Below are positions 27,232 to 35,867 of a DNA stretch of 64,000 nt, piece by piece. Position 1 is the first letter of the stretch, and every line of letters begins with the position of its first letter. The position numbers and the translations under genes are program-made. The stretch lies in the NCBI GenBank assembly GCA_019638775.1, contig JAHBTD010000003.1, positions 1 through 64,000 on the forward strand, given 5' to 3'. The notes beneath the pieces are model-generated. The model was not told the origin of the DNA, did no database searches, and worked only from the letters and a program-made list of their open reading frames with translations. The DNA is from Fimbriimonadaceae bacterium (GTDB lineage Bacteria; Armatimonadota; Fimbriimonadia; Fimbriimonadales; Fimbriimonadaceae).

Positions 27232-28074
27232 ATGGCCCAGAAAAACCACCTCACGTTTCCGATTCGAAGCGACAAGTTTATGCAGTCGGTGCTGATTGAG
27301 GAGCACCTGCTTCATGAGGAGACTCCTTTTCAGACCATCGACATCTACAACACGCAGTGTTTTGGCAAGGTGCTGATGCTGGACGGACACATTCAGCTCA
27401 CCGCGCTTGACGAGCACGTATATCACGAGGCGTTGGTCCAGATCCCGCTCTTGAACCTGGAGAGCCCGACTTCTGCGCTGGTTGTTGGGGGCGGAGATGG
27501 GGCGGTTGTTCGTGAGATCATCAAGCACAAGAGTATCGAACGCGTGGACATGGTGGAGATCGATGAAGCGGTCGTGAAAGCGTCGGTGTCGGTCTGGCCA
27601 GAGCTGAGCAATGGCGCGTTTGGCGATCCGAGGTTGCATCTGCATATTGCCGATGCGTTCAAATTTGTAAAAGCTGCCACCCAACAGTACGACCTCATCG
27701 TGATGGACAGCACCGACGTTTATGAGGAGGAGGATCAGTCGCTGAGTGAGATGCTTTTCACCGAAGAGTTCTACCGAGATTTGCGACGACTGCTTAAGCC
27801 GGGTGGCTTTGTTGTGACTCAGGCTGATAACTTGGTATTTTGTCCGTACTCGTTGGAGGAGATTCAGAAGATGTACGCCAAGGCCTTCGACAAGGTGGGT
27901 TCATACTTCGCCGTGATTCCTTCGTTCGGCGGTTATTCGGGATACTGCTGGGCGAGTCTGGGGCAGGAGATTTCGTCAACTTGGGAAGGTCTGCGAAAGC
28001 CTGAGTTTCCGTTGCGATATTTGAATGAAGCCGCCTACAACTATGGGTTTGCTCCGTTGCCATTTGGGCTGTGA
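27232..28074 (+). CDS. speE: Spermidine synthase (polyamine aminopropyltransferase)
   Basis: A 280-residue enzyme that transfers the aminopropyl group of decarboxylated SAM to putrescine. The N-terminal beta domain has TIDIYNTQCFGKVLMLDGHIQ; the methyltransferase-like domain has VVGGGDGAVVREI (GGGDG at 86-90). The catalytic Asp region is VMDSTDVYEEED, and near the end PSFGGYSGYCWASLG is typical. Length and all motifs fit SpeE. No speD or speA is adjacent. Divergent from the S41 peptidase, with 71 bases between. TACACT 13 bases before the start codon may be the -10 box. Confidence 0.95.
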   Translation: MAQKNHLTFPIRSDKFMQSVLIEEHLLHEETPFQTIDIYNTQCFGKVLMLDGHIQLTALDEHVYHEALVQIPLLNLESPTSALVVGGGDGAVVREIIKHKSIERVDMVEIDEAVVKASVSVWPELSNGAFGDPRLHLHIADAFKFVKAATQQYDLIVMDSTDVYEEEDQSLSEMLFTEEFYRDLRRLLKPGGFVVTQADNLVFCPYSLEEIQKMYAKAFDKVGSYFAVIPSFGGYSGYCWASLGQEISSTWEGLRKPEFPLRYLNEAAYNYGFAPLPFGL

Positions 28075-28354
28075 AGGCATTGTTGATAAGGATTGTCACT
28101 GATGTCGGACTGGCAGGCTTGGCTCTCTGAACCCCCTGCGTGAGAGCACAAAGATCATCCATCTTGCATTCAACTGTCTTTCACACCGCGCAATAGCGTC
28201 AAAATGAACTCGACATTGAGTTCCTGCGGCTAAACATCGTTTGTACGATTGCAACCCTTCGAATTCCTTGTCCGTCAACGATTTGGACTTATTGCTCGTC
28301 TTGAGATTCGAATAGACAGGAATCTTACAAACGCGCGACGAAAGAGAAAACAAC

Positions 28355-29926
28355 ATGAAAGTAAAACCTTTGGGCAAGGTCGTTATCCTAATCATCGTAC
28401 TTGGGGTGGTCATCGGCGGCTATCAGTACATTAACAGACCAAAGGATGGTAGCCCGTTCTTTGGGATTGGAGGTTCTGGTGGGACAAAGATCGAAGGCGA
28501 TCAGGGCATCCTGGGACGGCCTCTGCGGGTTGGAATTGTAACCTGGCCTGGATACGCAGGTGGTCTTGTCGCTAATGGTGGGTTCAAGCCAAACAAGGAG
28601 TGCATCTACTACAAGAATCACAAGCTGCTTGTTGAGTTTCTTCTGATGGAAGACGTCGATGTGAGGGCCAAAGCGTTTGCTAAAGGTGGCCCTGATGGGG
28701 TCGATATCGTTTGGTCGACCGTTGACTTTTGGGCGAATGAACTCCCTGGCCTAAACAAGGGTGGCGTAAAGTCTCGGGCCATCATGCAAGTGGACTGGTC
28801 TCGCGGCGGCGATGCAATAGTCGCGGCAGGCAATATTAACCGAATCGAGGATTTAGCGGGTAAACAGGTTGCGCTGGCTCTATTTACTCCGTCTCACTGG
28901 CTTCTCGAATACAGCCTTCAAAACTCAAGCTTGGATGAGTCTCAACAGGAGCGCATTGTTAAGAATATCGTTGGAAAGAACGCCTCTCCTGATGCTCGTA
29001 TTGACTTTGTTGCGGGAAAAGTCGATGCCGCTGTCGTGTGGGAGCCCGACGTCAGTGAAGCCCTCGCGAAGCGCCCTGGTTCGAAGGTCATTGTCTCGAC
29101 CAAGACGGCTGCAAATTTGATCGCCGACCTCATGGTCGCGCGTGAGGATTTCATAGCCGAACATCCCGATGTGATCAAGGCTTTCATCGAAGGCTGGTTT
29201 GATGGCACAGCGGAGGCAAACCGTCGCCCCGACTTGGCTGTAAAGGTCTTGATGGACAATGAGCCGCTGTACAAAGACTTAGGACAAAAAGAGACTCTGA
29301 ATCAACTCTCGACCGTTAAATGGGCGGACCTTGTAGATAACACGAAAATGTTTGGATTAGACGGAAGTGAACCCTTGTTTGACCGTATTTTCAAGCAGGC
29401 GAGCACCTCATGGGTCCGTAGAGGGTACATCACACAGGCGGTGACCCCTGGCCAAGCCAAGAACGACAAGTTTTTGAGGGAGATATACGCTGCAACTCCC
29501 AAAGATGCACGTGTCAAACCTGAAGTCGACGAATCCAAGTTTCCGACAAAGCCTCCAGAGGAGAAAGTAACTGAGCGGGCGATCATGACGAAGCCGGTGA
29601 ATATCTACTTTGCAACAGGCCAGTCCTCCTTGGATCCGAATGCGAAGGGTGTTCTTGATCAGATCGCACTCACAGCGCAGACCTACTCGAACGCTTACAT
29701 TCGCGTGGAAGGTAACACTGACAGCGTGGGATCGGCTGACAAAAACGTCCAGTTGAGCCAACAGAGAGCACAAGCGGTCGTAAACTATCTAGTTAATCAA
29801 TACGGGTTCAACAGATCGCGATTTATCGCGAAAGGAAACGGTCCAAACAAGCCTATCGCTTCTAATGGCACCAATGAAGGTCGTGCAAAGAATCGCCGGA
29901 CCGACATTCTGGTCGTGCCTAAATAG
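28355..29926 (+). CDS. Anchored ABC substrate-binding domain fused to OmpA
   Basis: A 523-residue protein. Residues 8-24 are an uncleaved-looking membrane anchor (VVILIIVLGVVIGGY). Residues about 52-340 form an NMT1/taurine/nitrate-type substrate-binding domain: LRVGIVTWPGYAG at the start, GVDIVWSTVDFWANEL, ALFTPSHWLLEYSL, DAAVVWEPDVSEAL. A linker and a C-terminal OmpA peptidoglycan-binding domain follow (about 410-523: NIYFATGQSSLDPNA, EGNTDSVGS, QLSQQRAQAVVNYL, NRRTDILVV). It thus seems held between inner membrane and cell wall. The permease and ATPase genes follow at once, so this is the receptor of an importer. The fusion is unusual; ligand unknown. The 280-base gap upstream holds no other feature I can name. 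Confidence 0.85.
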   Translation: MKVKPLGKVVILIIVLGVVIGGYQYINRPKDGSPFFGIGGSGGTKIEGDQGILGRPLRVGIVTWPGYAGGLVANGGFKPNKECIYYKNHKLLVEFLLMEDVDVRAKAFAKGGPDGVDIVWSTVDFWANELPGLNKGGVKSRAIMQVDWSRGGDAIVAAGNINRIEDLAGKQVALALFTPSHWLLEYSLQNSSLDESQQERIVKNIVGKNASPDARIDFVAGKVDAAVVWEPDVSEALAKRPGSKVIVSTKTAANLIADLMVAREDFIAEHPDVIKAFIEGWFDGTAEANRRPDLAVKVLMDNEPLYKDLGQKETLNQLSTVKWADLVDNTKMFGLDGSEPLFDRIFKQASTSWVRRGYITQAVTPGQAKNDKFLREIYAATPKDARVKPEVDESKFPTKPPEEKVTERAIMTKPVNIYFATGQSSLDPNAKGVLDQIALTAQTYSNAYIRVEGNTDSVGSADKNVQLSQQRAQAVVNYLVNQYGFNRSRFIAKGNGPNKPIASNGTNEGRAKNRRTDILVVPK

Positions 29927-29931
29927 GTTCG

Positions 29932-30720
29932 ATGAAACCCCTCCTTGGTGTACGCGAAAAGATTTCTGGGCGGCTTGACTTCGCACTCGGGCTGTCCGGA
30001 ATTCTTGTCGCCGTCGCAATATGGTGCTTCCTGACATACGGCGGCCATCTCAGGCCGTTATTTCTCCCATCTCCGAGTCAGCTTTACGAATCGCTTGCCG
30101 AATTCAATAGCCAAGGTTGGCTGCTTTCCGCCATTTGGAGAAGTTTTATAAGAGTTTCGTTGGCTTTAGTGATCGTTATTGCGATCGGTGTTCCTATCGG
30201 CATTCTGATGGGTGCGTTTACGCCCGTTGATGCCCTTTTGCGGAAGCTTGTTAATGGGGCCAAAAGTGTTCCTACGACAGGCTTGGTTGGGCTGATTGTG
30301 TTGTGGTTCAGTATTGAAGAAAAGGCCAAGATCGTTTTCTTGTTCCTCGGGTCGATTTTCTACATGATCATCCTGGTGCGTCAGGCAGTGCGATCCGTTA
30401 ACGAAGATTTTCTTAAAGTTGCCATCGACATTGGGGCCACACGTTGGCAGTTGATTTGGAAAATTCTTCTCCCTGGGGCACTCCCAGCCATTTGGGAGGC
30501 AATCGCAGTGTGTAACGGCATCATGTGGACCTACATCGTTCTCGCGGAGTTCATCAACAACAGTGAGGATCAGATTGGCGTCGGTTATCTTTTGTATATT
30601 GGTAGCCGTACCCAAGAGTCGGGCAAGGTGTTCGGCATATTGTTAGTGGTTGCCATCATTTCCGCATCGACAGACTGGTTGTTAGGCGTAGTCAAACGGA
30701 GGTTTTTTGCCTGGTCATGA
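29932..30720 (+). CDS. ABC permease, TauC/SsuC type
   Basis: A 262-residue inner-membrane permease with about six helices. The cytoplasmic EAA loop reads DIGATRWQLIWKILLPGALPAIWEA, the contact site for the ATPase. The closest families carry nitrate, taurine or alkanesulfonates. The helix after the start (LSGILVAVAIWCFLTYG), then PSPSQLYESL, is standard for them. The start is five bases past the previous stop and the end overlaps the next gene by four bases, so the three ABC genes are translationally coupled. No residue identifies the substrate. Confidence 0.93.
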   Translation: MKPLLGVREKISGRLDFALGLSGILVAVAIWCFLTYGGHLRPLFLPSPSQLYESLAEFNSQGWLLSAIWRSFIRVSLALVIVIAIGVPIGILMGAFTPVDALLRKLVNGAKSVPTTGLVGLIVLWFSIEEKAKIVFLFLGSIFYMIILVRQAVRSVNEDFLKVAIDIGATRWQLIWKILLPGALPAIWEAIAVCNGIMWTYIVLAEFINNSEDQIGVGYLLYIGSRTQESGKVFGILLVVAIISASTDWLLGVVKRRFFAWS

Positions 30721-31523
30721 GCGATGTTAAACCCCCGGTCATTGAGTTTAAGAATGTTTGCAAGGATTACGAGCGCAACGGTCAAGAACCCGTGCGCGCC
30801 CTCAGCGACTTGGATTTCACTGTCCACGACGAGGAAGCAGGTGAATTCTTGGCGATTATCGGCCCTTCCGGCTGTGGTAAGAGCACGATCCTAAACATGA
30901 TCTCAGGCTTGTTGTTGCCTACTCAAGGCGAGGTTCGGTTGCTTGGCGAACTCGTCACGGGCCCTACGAGCCAGGCAGTAACCGTTCAACAGGCATACAC
31001 TTGTTTCCCCTGGCGAACGGTGTTGCAGAACGTTGAGTTCGGGCTCGAAATACAAGGTTCAGAGGCTCAGGAGCGAAGACAGATCGCAATGGATTACCTT
31101 GAAAAGGTGGGCCTGGCGGATCGGCACTCCGCGTATCCGAAGGAACTGTCGGGAGGGATGCAGCAGAGAACAGCCATCGCCCGCGCGCTTGCTCTCAAGC
31201 GGCCCATTGTTCTGATGGACGAGCCGTTTGGGGCACTCGACGCACAAACGCGAAGCGGTATGCAACAGATGCTTCTCAGTCTATGGGCCGTCGAAAAGAA
31301 CACAATCATATTCGTCACACACGATATTGCTGAGGCTCTCCTGCTTGCGGATCGGATACTCGTACTCTCACCTCGACCTGCACGGATCATTCACGATATG
31401 ATCGTGCCCTTCGAGCGTCCGCGCAATCCGATGCTACAAACGGATCAGAAATTCGTCGAGATGCTCCAAGCCCTAATGTATCTGTTGAAGAATCCTGATA
31501 CTAAGCTGTCAGCTTCAAAGTAA
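30717..31523 (+). CDS. ABC ATPase, TauB/SsuB type
   Basis: A 268-residue ATP-binding subunit. Walker A is IGPSGCGKST; the Q-loop is VTVQQAYTCFPWRTV; the signature is LSGGMQQR; Walker B is IVLMDEPFGALD; and the switch His is in FVTHDIAEALLLADRI. It closely follows the taurine/nitrate/sulfonate class, and pairs with the permease it overlaps (ATGA) and with the OmpA-fused binding protein. The following gene starts 42 bases later, so the operon continues. Confidence 0.95.
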   Translation: MSDVKPPVIEFKNVCKDYERNGQEPVRALSDLDFTVHDEEAGEFLAIIGPSGCGKSTILNMISGLLLPTQGEVRLLGELVTGPTSQAVTVQQAYTCFPWRTVLQNVEFGLEIQGSEAQERRQIAMDYLEKVGLADRHSAYPKELSGGMQQRTAIARALALKRPIVLMDEPFGALDAQTRSGMQQMLLSLWAVEKNTIIFVTHDIAEALLLADRILVLSPRPARIIHDMIVPFERPRNPMLQTDQKFVEMLQALMYLLKNPDTKLSASK

Positions 31524-31565
31524 TCAAGGTCGGGTAAATTCCCTTCGGGCACAGGCTCAACGAAC

Positions 31566-32492
31566 ATGCGTCCTACTAATAAGCTAGCCGAGGCCTTCAA
31601 GGAGAGTTACAACGTTGTTGGACTCGCTGGCGCTTTTGCGCTATCGGCGGCGCTATTGAACCCGCTTCCGTTCCTCGCTGCGATCGTGCTGGAAGCGGCG
31701 TACCTGATGTTCGTGCCCGACTCCCGTTGGTTTGCACGGAGGTTGGAGAAGAAATACGACGATGAGATTGTGCGACATCGCGAAGAGTTGAAGGCGAAGG
31801 TGTTGCCGTTCGTCCGCGACGAGGTTCGCGACAAGTTTGCACGGCTCGAAGATACGCGGGCGCAGATTGAGGCGCAGGCCAAGGGCGAGGATCGATGGTT
31901 CAGAGAAGCCCTTCGCAAGCTCGACTACCTGCTTGAAAAATTCCTGCAGTTTGCCGAGCGTGAATCCCGATTTGTCACTTATCTGCTATCGGTGTTGGAA
32001 GAGGTTCGGAACGACCGCCGATCAGATGCCCCGCCCATCGTCGAGCAAAGTCAGAAGAAGCGTCGTATTGCGGCGGGCCAACCACAATTCCAAGTGACCG
32101 CTCCAAGCCGAATCATCGTGCCAACTGAAGAGTGGATCAATCGCACGACGACAACGATACGAGATCACTACAAGCAGGAGCGCGAGGCCTTGAGCGCCAA
32201 GATCGAATCGGGAATTGACGAGCCCACGAAACGCGTTATCCAGAAGCGTTTGGAAGTATTGGAGCGCCGCAGCGACTACGTGAGCAAGATCGGGATGATC
32301 CTTTCCAACCTGCACAACCAGATGGAGCTAATGAGCGACGCCTTTGGCTTGATCAACGACGAAATCCGGGCCCGCTCGCCAGAGCAGGTCCTTGCCGATA
32401 TCGACGAAGTCGTGCTGACCACGAATTCACTGACCGAGGCCATCGAAGCCGTGACCCCGCTCGAAGAGCTTGTAACCCGAATAGGTGCCTAA
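31566..32492 (+). CDS. Membrane-anchored coiled-coil protein in the ABC operon
   Basis: A 308-residue protein I do not recognise. After a short soluble start, residues 18-50 form one or two membrane helices (VVGLAGAFALSAALL, FLAAIVLEAAYLMFV). The remaining 250 residues are highly charged and helical with long coiled-coil stretches, for example around DEVRDKFARLEDTRAQIEAQ and KRLEVLERRSDYVSKIG, and a C-terminal end of repeated small hydrophobics. The cytoplasmic orientation is inferred from charge. It is probably a partner or regulator of the ABC transporter, or a scaffold; the next gene, also coiled-coil, starts one base after the stop. Confidence 0.7.
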   Translation: MRPTNKLAEAFKESYNVVGLAGAFALSAALLNPLPFLAAIVLEAAYLMFVPDSRWFARRLEKKYDDEIVRHREELKAKVLPFVRDEVRDKFARLEDTRAQIEAQAKGEDRWFREALRKLDYLLEKFLQFAERESRFVTYLLSVLEEVRNDRRSDAPPIVEQSQKKRRIAAGQPQFQVTAPSRIIVPTEEWINRTTTTIRDHYKQEREALSAKIESGIDEPTKRVIQKRLEVLERRSDYVSKIGMILSNLHNQMELMSDAFGLINDEIRARSPEQVLADIDEVVLTTNSLTEAIEAVTPLEELVTRIGA

Positions 32493-32493
32493 A

Positions 32494-33195
32494 ATGCCGA
32501 TTAGAGACGCCCTTAAGAAAGCTGCCGGACTGTTCGTCGAAATCGAAGGCGACGGCCCCGCTGTTTCCAACGATCCATTTGCCGATTTAGCGAAGACTTC
32601 GGCTCCAGAGCCGAAGCCAGCCCCCGCGCCTGCTCCAAAGACAGAGACCAAAACGGTGGAGCAGATCGTCAAGGCAGCCCCGGGACCGAATCTGGATGAA
32701 GTCAAGGTTGAATCAGCTTCGGTTGAGCCGGTGAGCGCGCCCGGTGGGCAACCGGACTTTGCCAAGATTTATGAGAGCGCAAACCTGCCGCCGGTGTCCT
32801 TCTCTGCTGAGCAAGCTTTGGAGTTGATCAACGCGTTGCCTGGGGATTTGCCGTTGGAAGTGAAGCGCAAGACCGTCAGCGTTTCCATTACTTCGATGGG
32901 TAAGGCATTGGGAGTCACGTCGGAATCGGTTGTTGCAGATGCGTCGCGCAAGCTCGCTGCGCTTTCGTCTTACACCGATGCTCTCTCGGCGAAGACTTCG
33001 GAGTATGTCGCTGCGACGCAGCTTCAAATTGCGGCAATGGAGTCGGAGATAGCTTCAAAGAAGCGCGGAATGGAGGAGGCCAAGCGACTGCTGGAGCAAG
33101 CTCTTAGCACGTGCAACGCAGAAGGCGATCGGCTCGATGATGTGCTTGAGTTCTTTAGCCTGGACATTCCACCGTCGAAGAACGCGAAGGGTTAA
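32494..33195 (+). CDS. Soluble Pro/Ala-linker coiled-coil protein in the ABC operon
   Basis: A 233-residue protein (ATG 32494 with AGGTG upstream; a GTG three codons earlier overlaps the preceding stop). Residues 1-35 look amphipathic (MPIRDALKKAAGLFVEI). Residues 40-85 are a Pro/Ala/Lys/Glu linker. Residues 100-150 form a compact helical domain (FSAEQALELINALPGDLPLEVKR). Residues 150-225 are a coiled coil. There are no membrane segments. No family recognised. It is the last gene of the five-gene unit with the OmpA-fused receptor, so it may help couple transport to the membrane coiled-coil protein. Confidence 0.7.
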   Translation: MPIRDALKKAAGLFVEIEGDGPAVSNDPFADLAKTSAPEPKPAPAPAPKTETKTVEQIVKAAPGPNLDEVKVESASVEPVSAPGGQPDFAKIYESANLPPVSFSAEQALELINALPGDLPLEVKRKTVSVSITSMGKALGVTSESVVADASRKLAALSSYTDALSAKTSEYVAATQLQIAAMESEIASKKRGMEEAKRLLEQALSTCNAEGDRLDDVLEFFSLDIPPSKNAKG

Positions 33196-33243
33196 TCTGG
33201 GGGCAGCAGCTCCGCCGTGCGCCACATGACAAAGTAAATTCGC

Positions 33244-33249
33244 CACAAT
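33244..33249 (+). promoter_or_regulatory. -10 box CACAAT, probable leaderless start
   Basis: CACAAT, then six bases, then ATG 33256. This is the same spacing as at 3000, 52274, 58426 and 61538, and is consistent with a leaderless transcript. Confidence 0.5.
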
Positions 33250-33255
33250 AGAGTC

Positions 33256-34233
33256 ATGGCCTTGAGAATCGGCTTCGTCGGCATTGTGCATATGCACTCC
33301 TATTCTTACGCGAACTGCGTCAACTCGCATGCGGATACAGAGTGTGTGGGTGTGTGGGACAGAGACCCGGACGCAGCGAAGAAGTTTGCGGAGTTTGCAA
33401 AATGCCCGGTCTTCAGCAGCGCCGAAGAAGTGATTGGGCTGTCCGACGCCATCATCGTTTGTTCGGCAAACAATCACCATGCCGACGATGTTGTTGCCGC
33501 AGCTAAGGCCGGAAAGCACGTTCTGTGCGAAAAGCCTTTGGCGGCAACTTTGGAGGATGCTCAGCGAATTCTTGATGCCGAGAAAGAGTTTGGTGTGAAG
33601 GTGATGACGGCTTTCCCCTGCCGATACTCACCTGCTTTTCAAAAGCTTCTTCAGCGAGTCAAAAACGGCGACATCGGTGAGATTCAGGCCATCTGCGCCA
33701 CCAATCGGGGAAGCAACCCTGGCGGGTGGTTTGTAGAGAAGGAGCTTTCGGGTGGCGGGGCAATGATCGACCACACGGTCCACGTTGCCGACCTTCTCTA
33801 TGTGCTTCTCGGGCATGAGCCTGTTCGTGTGCAAGCCCAAATTGGCAACAACATGTACAGCCAGTCATGGGAGGACACGGCAATGGTGACCCTCGAATAC
33901 GCAAACGGCGTTTTCGTCACGTTGGACTCAAGCTGGTCACGACCGAAGTCGTACAAGACTTGGGGTGATGTGACGATGAACGTGGTCGGCGATAAAGGCG
34001 TGATCGAGCTGGATATGTTCAATCAGGCTTTTGATGTTTATCGAAACAGCAATATGCGGCACGGCCTTGCTGGTTATGGCAGTGGAACCGACGACGGCTT
34101 GGTGAACGACTTCGTCAATGCGATCAAGAACGACACGCCGATGCCAATTTCTGCCGAAGACGGTTGGCGGGCGGCTAAGATTGCGGTTGCGGGTTATCGA
34201 AGCGTTGCAGAAGGGCAGCCGGTTGTGCCGTAG
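33256..34233 (+). CDS. Gfo/Idh/MocA family oxidoreductase
   Basis: A 325-residue NAD(P)-dependent dehydrogenase of sugar-like substrates. It starts directly with the Rossmann strand (MALRIGFVGIVHMHSYSY). It contains HVLCEKPLAATLEDA with the E-K-P catalytic Lys, then GGGAMIDHTVHVADLLYVLLG, the conserved G-G-x-x-x-D-x-x-x-H-x-x-D with catalytic His. The substrate is unknown. The last codons precede a repeat-rich gap, and the message may be leaderless. Confidence 0.9.
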   Translation: MALRIGFVGIVHMHSYSYANCVNSHADTECVGVWDRDPDAAKKFAEFAKCPVFSSAEEVIGLSDAIIVCSANNHHADDVVAAAKAGKHVLCEKPLAATLEDAQRILDAEKEFGVKVMTAFPCRYSPAFQKLLQRVKNGDIGEIQAICATNRGSNPGGWFVEKELSGGGAMIDHTVHVADLLYVLLGHEPVRVQAQIGNNMYSQSWEDTAMVTLEYANGVFVTLDSSWSRPKSYKTWGDVTMNVVGDKGVIELDMFNQAFDVYRNSNMRHGLAGYGSGTDDGLVNDFVNAIKNDTPMPISAEDGWRAAKIAVAGYRSVAEGQPVVP

Positions 34234-34242
34234 GCAACTTTT

Positions 34243-34312
34243 GATTGTAGATCGTAGATTGTAGATTGCGGATTGCAGATTGCAGATTGCAGATTGCAGA
34301 TTGCAGATTGGC
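34243..34312. repeat. GATTGCA heptamer tandem repeat, ten units
   Basis: Ten consecutive 7-nt units: GATTGTA, GATCGTA, GATTGTA, GATTGCG, five of GATTGCA, and GATTGGC. It begins nine bases after the oxidoreductase stop. There are no spacers, so it is not a CRISPR array. Confidence 0.95.
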
Positions 34313-34365
34313 TCCTACAGTCATGAGTCGAGGATAACGGGTGCGAACGGCACGGCTTCCTTGTT

Positions 34366-34435
34366 TCTCGCAAAGACGCTAAGGCGCAAAGAACAAAGCT
34401 GTGCATCGGCGGTTCTTTGTGACTTTGTGACGAGT
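34366..34435. repeat. CAAAG-type repeats in both orientations
   Basis: TCTCGCAAAGACGCTAAGGC and GCAAAGAACAAAG are followed by the opposite orientation GGTTCTTTGTGACTTTGTGA. The two halves can pair partly. It is the same family as at 19119. Confidence 0.6.
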
Positions 34436-34498
34436 CTGTCGCACGGCAACGACAAAGCATTGCCCTCACTGTCCGACCGTCTGCCGATTACTCTCATG

Positions 34499-34600
34499 CC
34501 TCAATCCTCCTTAGGATTGAGGCTAAGCCATGGCTCGTGCAGAGCCTCAACCCTTTGGGAGGGTTGAGGCATCCAGCGCAGGCGCAGGCAAGATGCCTGC
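34499..34600. repeat. Cluster of three hairpins (REP-like)
   Basis: Three perfect palindromes: CCTCAATCCT/AGGATTGAGG (34499-34522), GCCTCAACCCT/AGGGTTGAGGC (34544-34570) and GCAGGCA/TGCCTGC (34584-34600). The first two share the CCTCAA-CCT arm, so they are variants of one unit. With the flanking tandem repeats they fill the 439-base gap, in which I see no gene. Confidence 0.8.
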
Positions 34601-34615
34601 ACCACAATCGCTGAC

Positions 34616-34684
34616 GATCACAGATCAGTCTTCAGGAACCGAAGGAGCGGTTCCCTCCCGGCCGATCACTGATTACGGATTACT
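34616..34684. repeat. GATCACA/GATTACT heptamers overlapping a gene end
   Basis: GATCACA-GATCAGT (34616-34629) and GATCACT-GATTACG-GATTACT (34664-34684). The TAA stop codon of the minus-strand GH172 gene lies inside the second group. Confidence 0.5.
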
Positions 34685-35830
34685 CAATTTCTCATTCCCC
34701 CAAAGCTTTCCTCCGCCTTGCATCCGACGCCACGCGTCCCGCCAGGCGTGGATATCCGCCGGACGAATGCTCTCTCTCGGCTTCCTCTCCTCCGCGCTGG
34801 GCAGTTGCGGGAACGGCTTCGACGGCATCGTCTGATACCAATAGGCCACGCTCGCAAGTTCCAGAGTGAGCACGTTCGCATGTCCCGCTTCGATCGACGC
34901 TCGCAGGCTCTTCGTGAACCGGATCGGGTCCTCCAGATGGAAGCGATAGCAATGGGTCTGCCCAATCCAGCCGAAGAGCTGATCGTCGTTTCCGATGCGT
35001 CCGGGAGCGTAGGGAGTGCCGAAATACGGGTGCATGTAAATCTCGTCGGGGCTCCACGATTGGTTGAAGTAGTCCTCCGTGCCAGTGCCGTGGGCGCTTC
35101 CGGGCCACGGCTCCCCATCGACCATAAACATGTCGTCGCCCTCGCCGTACCAGACCGGCGAAGGGCAGTGGACGTAGTAGTTCACGCCGACGAAGTGTCC
35201 AGCCCCCTCGACCTCGCAGAAAAGGTAGTTGTTCTTGTCGGTTGGGTTCTTGGGCGTCGGGCCAAGGATCGCCCATTCGTTCTCGCGGTCGCCAAAGTCC
35301 GACTCCGGTCCGGTGTATTCCTGGTTGTACCAAGCGTGGAACCGCCCCATGTCGTCGGGAATCGAGGCGTGCTCTTCATAGTCCATGTAGTAGTAGAACG
35401 CCCCGGTTCTGTGCTCGCTCTGGTTCTCGACGGTGATCCTCGCGCCCTTGGCGAAGGGCATCGGGAAGTAGCAAACCAGTGCGTTGCCGCCCTTCGGCGC
35501 GGCTGCCAGAGGGAGCGAGTTGAAGAGGTACTTCTTGCCCCAGCCCTGCCCGAAGAAGTCGCCGATGGGAGCTTCCACGCTCGGGTGCTCCTGCCCGTCC
35601 CAGTACATCCGCAGGATCAGGTTCTTGCGGAAGAGCGGGTCTTGCGAACTGATGGTGATCCAGATGTGCTTGACGATGCCCGCGCCCTCGATGTCGGCAA
35701 GAACCAGGGTTTCGCCGGGCTCGATGGGGTGGTAGTCGCTGTTGCCGCCGTCGCGGGCGTAGCTGCTGATGCGCTTGGAGCGGACATCGGTTTGAATCTG
35801 GCAGATGTTGGCAAGGGGGCCGTGACTCAT
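34673..35830 (-). CDS. DUF2961 / GH172-type glycoside hydrolase
   Basis: A 385-residue protein of the DUF2961 family, which includes glycoside hydrolase family 172 (alpha-fructofuranosidase / arabinofuranosidase type). The N-terminal jelly-roll has ISSYARDGGNSDY and DIEGAGIVKHIWITI. A second beta domain contains the hallmark GTGTEDYFNQSW near residue 240, where acidic residues form the catalytic site. There is no signal peptide, so either it is cytoplasmic or export is by another route. It probably trims furanose-containing glycans or oligosaccharides; the exact substrate is not readable. The GATTACG repeat supplies its stop codon. Confidence 0.88.
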   Translation of the reverse strand: MSHGPLANICQIQTDVRSKRISSYARDGGNSDYHPIEPGETLVLADIEGAGIVKHIWITISSQDPLFRKNLILRMYWDGQEHPSVEAPIGDFFGQGWGKKYLFNSLPLAAAPKGGNALVCYFPMPFAKGARITVENQSEHRTGAFYYYMDYEEHASIPDDMGRFHAWYNQEYTGPESDFGDRENEWAILGPTPKNPTDKNNYLFCEVEGAGHFVGVNYYVHCPSPVWYGEGDDMFMVDGEPWPGSAHGTGTEDYFNQSWSPDEIYMHPYFGTPYAPGRIGNDDQLFGWIGQTHCYRFHLEDPIRFTKSLRASIEAGHANVLTLELASVAYWYQTMPSKPFPQLPSAEERKPRESIRPADIHAWRDAWRRMQGGGKLWGNEKLSNP

Positions 35831-35867
35831 TGCGGAGTGAGACTACCCGCCCGCCATGCCCGCAAAG

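Noticed and set aside
34243-34312. Possible CRISPR array
   Set aside because: The units are directly adjacent with no unique spacers, seven bases long, and no cas genes lie nearby.
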